The notes under the pieces: model-generated
Database searches by the model: none
What the model was told of the DNA's origin: nothing
Seen by the model: the letters and a program-made list of their open reading frames with translations, nothing else
In this document: positions 32,393 to 38,860 of the stretch, piece by piece
Layout: each line of letters opens with the position of its first letter
How positions within the stretch are numbered: the stretch's first letter is position 1
Source: Thermoplasmata archaeon
GTDB lineage: Archaea > Thermoplasmatota > Thermoplasmata > Lutacidiplasmatales > UBA184
Length of the DNA: 64,000 nt
Assembly: GCA_027365105.1 (NCBI GenBank)
Contig: DAHXNZ010000004.1
Coordinates: forward strand, 1-64,000
Direction: 5' to 3'
Translations under genes and position numbers: made by a program

Positions 32393-33973
32393 ATGGCCCC
32401 TCGGGATCTTCGACTGCTACTCGCCCCGGAAGAACCGGACGACTCCATCGTTGTTTCGCGCAAGAAGGTCGCCGAGTTGCTGCGGCGATTGGAACGGCTC
32501 GATCAGACCGAGCACCAGCTCCGAGAAGCGCAGGAGGAAATCCGCCGCCTCCGCGAGGAGAAGGCCCGATCCAAAGAGAAGCGTGCCTCCCTGAAGGCCG
32601 CACTCGACAAACTACGGAGTTCCCTCTCCGTCCTCGGCACCGATGCGAAGACCGCGGCCGCTGTGGGAGTGCCCTCGAGCCGCGTCTTCTTCCGGCAGAC
32701 CCCTCCACCCCCGAAGGACCGGCGGCGAACCGGTGGCCAGCCCGGTCACCCGGGCGTGACCCGACCTCGGCCCACAGCGAACGCGCCTCCCAAGATGCTC
32801 GCGCTGAAGGAGTGCCCGAAGTGTACCCATCCGCTCGGCGAACCCGCCGACTCGTGGAGCCGGCCCGTCACCGACCTCCCCGCTCCCGGCCTCGAGATCT
32901 TCGACCTCGAGGTGCTCCGCTACAAGTGCCCGGGCTGCGGGGAACGGGTCCACGCGCCCATCCCCGAGGCGTACCGGGGCGACTTCGGTCCGCGCCTCAA
33001 GGCGTTCGTGGCCGAACTGCGGGTCCTCGGAATGCCGTTCGAGAAGATTGCGGAGCTGTTGCGGATGCGCTACGACCTCGAGGTGAGCGTGGCCTCCCTG
33101 ATCGCGATGGAGGACGGGGTGGCCGAATCGCTGGACGAGACCTATCGGAGCCTCGGTGAGGAGTTGCGGGACGCCGAGCGGACCCCCTCGGCGCAGGGGG
33201 ATGAGACGGGGATGCCGGTGCACGGGAAGACGGAGTGGCTGTGGGTGGGCACGTCGCCGAACCTGACGGTCTACCACATCCTCGCCGGTCGGAGTGGCGA
33301 GGCGGCGGCGACGATGTGGGCCGGGTATCGGGGGAAGCTGACCCACGACGGACTGGATTCGTACAACTCGCTGACGGAAGCCGAGCACCAGATGGATCTG
33401 GTGCATTCGAATCGTTGGCTTCAAAAAGTCGAGGCTGGCCACGGGATCCGGCCGAGGGGGTTGCTGAAGGAAGAGGGGCCGACCTACGAGCGGGCGGGGC
33501 GTCCTCCGAAGGAGTTCCTGCGGTTCGCGGCGGGGGTACGGTCACGGTTGCGAGCCGAGGTTCGGTGGGTCGAGCGGTATCCGAAGGCCACGCCCGAAGC
33601 CCGGGAGCGTCGGTATGCTCGGGCGGTTCGATCGATGGGTCGGTTCCTGGCGAAGGGGTGGCGGGACGAGGATGCAGCGCGGATCGCGGACGAACTGGGT
33701 CAGCGGCTCGAGACGTTGTTCACCTTCGTTCGACGGCCCGGGGTGTCGTGGAACTCGAACGAGGCGGAACGCGAAGTGAGGGTCGCGGTCGTCCATCGGA
33801 AGATCAGCGGAGGTCGGAGGACAGCACGGGGGGCGTGGGTCCTCGAGCGACTGTTGACGGTGTGGAGGACCTGTGCCAAGCGCCAGATACAGTTCTGGGG
33901 GATTGTGGGTGAGCGACTCGGAGCCCTGCCTCAGGCCGGGGTAGGTCCTCCGTCAGCCGGGCCAGCGAGCTGA
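32393..33973 (+). CDS. tnpC: IS66 family transposase (TnpC-like)
   Basis: DDE transposase of the IS66 group. 526 residues. Seen: N-terminal leucine-zipper-like coil (VAELLRRLERLDQTEHQLRE), RRRTGGQPGHPGVTR, a zinc finger with CPKC and CPGC, then the catalytic core with DETGMPVHGKTEWLWVGT (first Asp near 270), THDGLDSYNSL and SWNSNEAEREVRVAVVHRK (Glu near 455). Companion TnpA/TnpB genes are absent, as in single-gene IS66 relatives. The frame is intact, so the copy may be active. It interrupts the accessory element downstream of the recombinase. Confidence 0.9.
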   Translation: MAPRDLRLLLAPEEPDDSIVVSRKKVAELLRRLERLDQTEHQLREAQEEIRRLREEKARSKEKRASLKAALDKLRSSLSVLGTDAKTAAAVGVPSSRVFFRQTPPPPKDRRRTGGQPGHPGVTRPRPTANAPPKMLALKECPKCTHPLGEPADSWSRPVTDLPAPGLEIFDLEVLRYKCPGCGERVHAPIPEAYRGDFGPRLKAFVAELRVLGMPFEKIAELLRMRYDLEVSVASLIAMEDGVAESLDETYRSLGEELRDAERTPSAQGDETGMPVHGKTEWLWVGTSPNLTVYHILAGRSGEAAATMWAGYRGKLTHDGLDSYNSLTEAEHQMDLVHSNRWLQKVEAGHGIRPRGLLKEEGPTYERAGRPPKEFLRFAAGVRSRLRAEVRWVERYPKATPEARERRYARAVRSMGRFLAKGWRDEDAARIADELGQRLETLFTFVRRPGVSWNSNEAEREVRVAVVHRKISGGRRTARGAWVLERLLTVWRTCAKRQIQFWGIVGERLGALPQAGVGPPSAGPAS

Positions 33974-34347
33974 GTCCTGACGAAGGAGTTCTTGTCAGCC
34001 CAGCGAAAGTCGAGCCAGTTCTTGGCCATCCAATGCTCCAAGCGCATGAGCTTGACCACGCGTGCCCCAGGTGGGATTCGACCTCCGCTCCCCTGTTCGG
34101 GGGCGGACTCGGCTCCGACCAACATCCATTCCAACACCGTCACAACTTCGAGGTGGAGCGACCGAGCATTAGGTCTTCGGTCCCCAGCTTAGCGGGATGA
34201 TGAGGCGGGCTGGGCCGTTACGGGTTGTGCAACTCTTCGGGGCTCTTCCATTAAGGGAACTGAGGAGCAAGGGAGCCACAAGACCCGACAGCACAACAGG
34301 TCGGCGCCTCCTGTAGGATTATCTACGGTGTAACCGATGCGTGTCCA
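33974..34347. other. Intergenic region downstream of the transposase
   Basis: About 370 nt. A 70-codon minus-strand frame (33931-34143) with MRLEHWMAKNWLDFRW overlaps the transposase end; it is Trp/Met-rich but not recognisable. TCCTGTAGG occurs at 34309-34317 and also at 32134-32142, flanking the transposase, and could be a target duplication, but no matching terminal inverted repeats were found. Confidence 0.35.
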
Positions 34348-34827
34348 ATGGCAGAAAGGCGCGTAATCTCTGAACTTGAGTACGAGTCGAGAGTGACCCG
34401 TGCGGGACTCTGGGCCCTCGCTGGCGTGCTTCTCCTTGCGATGGGGGCACTTCTCCAGTATCTTGCCGGCCCGATCAGTTCCGAAACCTGCTACGGGTAT
34501 GGTTATCCGACTATCTCGCAGTGGGTATGTTCGTTCACATACGAGACCTCTTCAATGACGAGTCTCTCGGGGTTCGGTTTCATACTATTGCTGATAGCGC
34601 TGGTCCAGTGGGTCAGAGTGGACAGGTACTGCCAAGTGGTTCGACCTTTCGACCATCAGGCGGAGCCCCCCGAACCGTCCGGGCCAAATGCGGGGCAACA
34701 GGCTCCACAATCTCCGATGGCCCCAACGGATTCATTCTGCCCTTCGTGCGGGTCACGTTGCGCGCCGGGTAGCTCCTTTTGTTCAAGCTGTGGCCACGAG
34801 GTCGGGAGACCCGCCGACGAGCTCTGA
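34348..34827 (+). CDS. Membrane protein with C-terminal zinc ribbon
   Basis: Not recognised as a named family. 159 residues: two membrane helices (GLWALAGVLLLAMGALLQYL and SLSGFGFILLLIALVQWV) separated by a loop with paired cysteines, a Pro-rich linker and a zinc ribbon (FCPSCGSRCAP, SFCSSCGHEV). ATG 34348 lies about 27 nt after a GATTATCT box. It converges with another zinc-ribbon membrane protein of the same element. Confidence 0.65.
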   Translation: MAERRVISELEYESRVTRAGLWALAGVLLLAMGALLQYLAGPISSETCYGYGYPTISQWVCSFTYETSSMTSLSGFGFILLLIALVQWVRVDRYCQVVRPFDHQAEPPEPSGPNAGQQAPQSPMAPTDSFCPSCGSRCAPGSSFCSSCGHEVGRPADEL

Positions 34828-34991
34828 TTGAGCTAGGGCGACTTCCAGACCTGTACCAGCGTCCCGCAAGTCGGTCTCCCCCTCGCCGAGCGAAACCGGT
34901 CATGCGGAAAACGGTCTCGAGGGGCTCGGCGGTCGCAGGCGCTGGATGGGACACCCACCAGGCAGTAATGCGCATTAGGTCCAAGGCTCAG

Positions 34992-35978
34992 TCAGGCGGG
35001 TAGCTTCTTACCACAACCTACACAAAATGAATGGCCAGGCGAGGTCTGGGTGCCGCAATAGGGACAGTACTTCAGGGCTGTCGTCGGGGAAATGGCGGGG
35101 ACCGCCGAGTAGATGTCAGCATACGTCTGGCTTGGAAGGGATTTGCCGCCTTCCAATGGGGACATCCCCGGAGCGCTGGGCGTGTGCGTTTCCGGCACGA
35201 CGGCCGGTGGTGGGCTTACAGATGGGGAGTGTGGAGCTTGGGCTGATCGAGCGGCCCGCTTGACTTCGACGAGTCGAAGGAGGCGAGCCCGGGAGACCAT
35301 CTGAAATGCTTCCTTCGCCACCGCCTCCGAGCCCATGTCAAACTCAACCCCGTTCACCTGGATGAGGTGTCTTTCTGAGCCTGGGGTCGGAATGGGGATC
35401 AGTGCGACAACGATGAGGCCACCAGACTTTGTCCGAGTCAGCAACTTCAGTTCGGTGATCGATTCGAGCGGCCACCCGAGCCAATGAGCAGCGTTCCTAG
35501 CTCGTCGTTTCGGCGGGTCTGACCTGTACAGGAAGCGCTGGTTCGTAACGATGATGCTGGGCAGTTGCTTTGTGTCCGTATAGAAGGCGGCAGGAAGTTC
35601 GCCGGCGGAAAGGGCTACGGCCGTCGCGACAGCGGATGGTAGGGAAACTCGGGGGAGGGATGGCAATCGACCCAGTGGCGTCGTCGTCACATTATCCCCC
35701 TGACCATCTTTTGGGACGGCATTCATCGGATTGGCTGGAGTCCGCCTCACAAGCCGGATGACTCCGACCACTAGGGCCACCCCAATTCCCGCGATTATGA
35801 GCAGACCAGCGACTATTAGCAGAGTTGTAAGACCGCCAGCTGTCGTCTGCCCGGGAAGTAGTCTTCCAGCGATCCCCACACCAAACACCACCGCGCCAGT
35901 CAGCGTGAGGGCAAGCACAACCTTCCCGGCTCCAAGCGGCTCAACTGCCCACTCGGGTCTATTCATCTCCCTCCCCAT
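34992..35978 (-). CDS. Two-helix membrane protein with PH-like domain and zinc ribbon
   Basis: 328 residues. Two N-terminal membrane helices (VLALTLTGAVVFGVGIAG and LTTLLIVAGLLIIAGIGVALV), a beta-rich domain at about 110-230 (PSIIVTNQRFLYRSD, LESITELKLL, HLIQVNGVEFDMGSE) resembling bacterial PH domains, a Pro-rich linker, and a zinc ribbon (YCPYCGTQTSP, SFCVGCGKKLPA). ATG 35978 is used; ATG 35966, just after GGGGAGGG, is an alternative. It shares the TM plus zinc-ribbon design with the convergent gene at 34348. Function unknown. Confidence 0.65.
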   Translation of the reverse strand: MGREMNRPEWAVEPLGAGKVVLALTLTGAVVFGVGIAGRLLPGQTTAGGLTTLLIVAGLLIIAGIGVALVVGVIRLVRRTPANPMNAVPKDGQGDNVTTTPLGRLPSLPRVSLPSAVATAVALSAGELPAAFYTDTKQLPSIIVTNQRFLYRSDPPKRRARNAAHWLGWPLESITELKLLTRTKSGGLIVVALIPIPTPGSERHLIQVNGVEFDMGSEAVAKEAFQMVSRARLLRLVEVKRAARSAQAPHSPSVSPPPAVVPETHTPSAPGMSPLEGGKSLPSQTYADIYSAVPAISPTTALKYCPYCGTQTSPGHSFCVGCGKKLPA

Positions 35979-36060
35979 TTGTCAGGCCCTTTGACCCGTG
36001 TCCGGGGAATGTCTTGATTGGCAGCTTATGCCCGTCTGGAAACAACTGACCTCACAGATT

Positions 36061-36255
36061 TTATGGCGCCCTCTGCCGAAACAGTGTTCGTCGAGTCGTT
36101 CGGTCATATCCTGCTGAGACCCTGAGCATGAGCCCACATTTCTGGCACCGTGCTCGACCCCGAATATCGGGCTTTCCGTCAACGGAACCATGCCGCATAC
36201 AGTGCCCCTTGAGGACGTGTTCAGAAGCCACACGCACAAGGTCGACGTGAGCCAT
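36061..36255 (-). CDS. Small zinc-finger-like protein
   Basis: Not recognised. 64 residues with HCMRHG and RARCQKCGL, a Cys/His set that could bind one zinc, and a basic C-terminus. ATG 36255 is chosen because AGGAGGGG lies just upstream, a good ribbon-free ribosome-binding site. Confidence 0.5.
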   Translation of the reverse strand: MAHVDLVRVASEHVLKGHCMRHGSVDGKPDIRGRARCQKCGLMLRVSAGYDRTTRRTLFRQRAP

Positions 36256-36415
36256 CGTTACTTCCCCTCCTAGGTAACTGGGCCTGTCAGATAAGAGCTT
36301 CGAGGGCAATCACAACCTGTGGATCGAGAAGGGCGGTACGCAAGCGACGACGCTGGACCTACCCATCGCCTTCAAATAGTCGTGTCGGGGGTTGTACGGG
36401 TGTCGTGCCTATGTC

Positions 36416-36979
36416 ATGTCGGTAAAGCCCGCGAGCGAACCTGAGCGGACGACGATCAAGGACCTCATCGTCTACCTAGCGAAGAGGACGAAGCTCAACG
36501 CCACCCGGGTTCAGAAACTGGTCTACCTGATCGAGGCTGAGTACGCGGACAAGCGCGGTCGGAAGCTCCTTCCGTTCCAGTACTACTACGACCACTTCGG
36601 GATGAACTCGGTTCAACTCGAAAATCGTGTTCTCGATATCGCCCGGTCCAAGGACCCTCCTTTCACTGCCGAATTCAGGAACCGGGACGGCGGGGTTGGG
36701 TTCGATCTCAAGCTCAGCGCGGGAGTCCCTGACCCGACCCTCCCTCCTGGCGTCAAGGCCGCTGTTGATTACGTCCTGAAGGAGTACGCTGGAATTGGCG
36801 GGACGATTCCGCTGGCGAGGGCCGCGAAACAGACGCTGCCCTTCTGGGGGACCGAGCGAGGCGCGAAGGTCGACTGGAGCATCCTAACGAATCCGAACCT
36901 CCGAGGTGACTGTACTGATAAACTGAGCGAAAAGGGGCGGAAGCGACTCCAAGAGGCTCTGGCCGTCGCCAGCAAGTGA
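36416..36979 (+). CDS. Panacea-domain (DUF4065) antitoxin-like protein
   Basis: 187 residues. Seen: RVQKLVYLIEAEYADKRGRK and FQYYYDHFGMNSVQLENRVL, matching the start of the Panacea/SocA-like (DUF4065) domain, which in bacteria and phages forms antitoxins paired with varied toxins. C-terminal KLSEKGRKRLQEAL is helical. ATG 36416 is chosen over the in-frame TTG 36392; a CAAATAG patch about 40 nt upstream may be the promoter. The next gene, 21 nt downstream, looks like a RelE-type toxin. Confidence 0.65.
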   Translation: MSVKPASEPERTTIKDLIVYLAKRTKLNATRVQKLVYLIEAEYADKRGRKLLPFQYYYDHFGMNSVQLENRVLDIARSKDPPFTAEFRNRDGGVGFDLKLSAGVPDPTLPPGVKAAVDYVLKEYAGIGGTIPLARAAKQTLPFWGTERGAKVDWSILTNPNLRGDCTDKLSEKGRKRLQEALAVASK

Positions 36980-37000
36980 GCAGGCGGGGACCAAAGCTGA

Positions 37001-37291
37001 ATGCGTGTAATCAGCCTTAGTAATCCTCCGTACACGAAGCGGGATAACGAATACTACGAGGACAAGAAGTCAGATTGGGTCGGGCACGACTCAAAGGCAA
37101 GGCAGATAGTCGACGGCATGGAGGCGCGGATTCTGAGGACCCCGTCCGCTATTGGCAAGGCGTCCGTCGAGCCGAAGGATACCCGCCACGTTCACGTCGG
37201 TGCGCACGGGGTCCTATGGTGGAAAATCCACAAGGCGGCCCTCGAGGTCGAGTTCATCGACATCGGCCACTGGGACGCGTTCTTTGCGTAG
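37001..37291 (+). CDS. RelE/ParE-like toxin candidate
   Basis: 96 residues. The C-terminal half (ILRTPSAIGKASVEPKDTRH, VHVGAHGVLWWKIHKAALEV, EFIDIGHWDAFF) follows the usual RelE-family pattern: helix, GK loop, then antiparallel strands ending in a His-Asp motif. Lies 21 nt after a Panacea-domain gene and directly before attR, so it is probably the toxin of a stabilising toxin-antitoxin pair. The toxin target (mRNA cleavage or other) is not determinable. Confidence 0.55.
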   Translation: MRVISLSNPPYTKRDNEYYEDKKSDWVGHDSKARQIVDGMEARILRTPSAIGKASVEPKDTRHVHVGAHGVLWWKIHKAALEVEFIDIGHWDAFFA

Positions 37292-37292
37292 C

Positions 37293-37434
37293 GTATTCGT
37301 TTGGCCAATTACCAGCCCCTCAGGCAAGGTCGCCCATGACCGGGTAGCGGAGGTCGGAGAAGTAACGCGTTCTGTCGCATTTGGTCGGAATCCACCTGCG
37401 CCAGGCTTGATGTATTCGTTAACCGAGCCTAACG
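37293..37434 (+). repeat. Integrase arm-type repeats beside attR
   Basis: GTATTCGTT at 37293-37301 and 37412-37420 (inverse of AACGAATAC beside attL), and GCCTAACG at 37427-37434 (same orientation as at 24611). In the excised circle these would flank the core on both sides. No gene is seen in 37292-37435. Confidence 0.55.
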
Positions 37435-37435
37435 C

Positions 37436-37453
37436 ATCCCAGCACGGGCGTCT
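37436..37453 (+). repeat. attR core: second copy of the 18-bp direct repeat
   Basis: ATCCCAGCACGGGCGTCT, identical to 24588-24605. No tRNA is attached here, so this marks the distal end of the inserted element. Confidence 0.88.
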
Positions 37454-37529
37454 CCCTTGCCCAAGGTTGTGCCGGGATATTATTGCGCTTTGCTCTGAAA
37501 CGTTCCGGTCCGCCTCGACTGTTGTGGGG

Positions 37530-38606
37530 AGCGGCGGTAGCGTGGGTTCCGAGTGGCGGATGAACGACGCCACGGCTTCGGGATGACCTTGCATCCAGCG
37601 TAGTTCCCGTTCCACACCCGCCCGGATCTCCTCACCGGGCTTCGGACACCAATTCGCCGACCGTTGGTGCTTCATCACCCTCCGCACCGGTTCATCCGGA
37701 TCCAGTCCCGGTGCCTACGGCGGGAATCACCGCGTCTCCGGACGCCTCCGGTGCTCCCACAGGAAGATCTTGACGTCTTTGCGTCGGGGATGGTCCCATT
37801 TGCCCCAGATCATTATCCCGCGGCCGGGCATCCCGGTCAGCAGCATCTCCATGAACCCCAGAACCCGGGTCCAGTCGATGCTCTCCTCGGGGAGGTCAAA
37901 GACGAGCGCCCCATCGGGACTCACTGCCGGGATCAGGTTGAGCTTCGGGCGATTCCCCTGCCGATACCGGATCTCCGGGCGACTGCCTGGGGAAGCCTAG
38001 GTCCGCCGTACGTTCGGGAACGACGGCGGACAGCTCTTCCCCATGAACAGGATCGTGGCGCCCAAACGACGCGCCCGAACCGGGATCCTCGGCCCCTCCT
38101 CCTTCGTCCACCCCCGGATGTACGCCTCGTCCCGCTCCATGGCCCGCGGGGGGGACCTGCGCCGCGAACCCCATGGCCCGCAGCAGCCGCCACGCTCCCG
38201 ACTCGGTATACTCCATCCCGAATTCGTCCCGGATGATCTCGGTCATCCGTTTCAGCGTCCAGTGGTCGGCCTCGTAGCCGTGAGTGCGCGCTCCTAGAGG
38301 AGGATCTTCTGGAGCGTTTGCCGTTGTTCCACCGTCAGCCGACGAGCGGGTCCGGGGTGGTTGTGCTCGCGCCACGATCGAGGACCTTCGGCGAGCCGTC
38401 ACGTGTCCCAGACCCCGTCGGTTCGCCAGGCAACCCCGAGACAACGAGCCACCTCGGCCCTGGAGACCCCGCGCCGAAGCCACCCGTAGGCCAGCCTCCG
38501 TCGCTCCTCGCGATCCGACACCAAACGGCGGTGACGCCTTCGGGCAGATCGAAACCTTCCACCGTTCCCCTTCCTGCGCGCCACCACGGGGATTGGCTCC
38601 GCTAGA
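37530..38606 (-). pseudogene. Decayed IS630 family transposase
   Basis: Pieces of one transposase lie in order on the minus strand but in different frames with internal stops. N-terminal helix-turn-helix: DREERRRLAYGWLRRGVSRA (38399-38587). Winged helix: THGYEADHWTLKRMTEIIRD and WRLLRAMGF (about 38150-38290). DDE core part: LVFDLPEESIDWTRVLGFME and KWDHPRRKDVKIFLWEHRRR (37727-37924). C-terminus: NWCPKPGEEIRAGVERELRW (about 37590-37660). At least three frame changes are needed, so it is inactive. Confidence 0.8.
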
Positions 38607-38832
38607 TGTGAGCATTACCACTCAGAGAGCCGTAACTGAGCCGGATTGTCGGTGGATGAGGGCTGGCTCTGTCGGGGTTTCGGATGACGGGTCGACGCCG
38701 CGACCTCACATCCCGGAGTTCGCCGAGCGAAATCCAGGGGAGTGGCTTGGATCCGGTTCCGGACAGGACGGGGCCCGTGCCCATCGAGGCCTGACGAATC
38801 GATCTGACTCGAGGCTAAGCCGAAGACGTACC

Positions 38833-38840
38833 TTATATAT
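38833..38840 (+). promoter_or_regulatory. TATA box for the beta-propeller surface protein
   Basis: TTATATAT about 25 nt before GTG 38861, predicting a leaderless transcript. One of the clearest TATA boxes in the window. Confidence 0.65.
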
Positions 38841-38860
38841 GGTAATTTTACAACTTCGCC

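Larger units (their letters stand above)
24606..37435. mobile_element. Integrated plasmid/virus-like element in tRNA-Arg
   Basis: About 12.8 kb between two identical 18-bp att cores. It encodes a tyrosine integrase next to attL, a D5/SF3 helicase in an operon of very small genes, a serine recombinase, a transposase insertion, zinc-ribbon membrane proteins and a toxin-antitoxin pair next to attR. Composition is visibly less GC-rich than the flanks. No capsid, portal or terminase gene was recognised, so a plasmid or a virus of an unfamiliar family are both possible. Confidence 0.85.

Noticed and set aside
34196..34262. Possible C/D box RNA (TGATGA ... CTGA) downstream of the transposase
   Set aside because: The boxes are about 60 nt apart without D' and C' boxes or a closing stem.
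32134..34317. TCCTGTAGG direct repeat as target duplication of the IS66 transposase
   Set aside because: The sequences just inside the two copies are not inverted repeats of each other, so the repeat may be chance.
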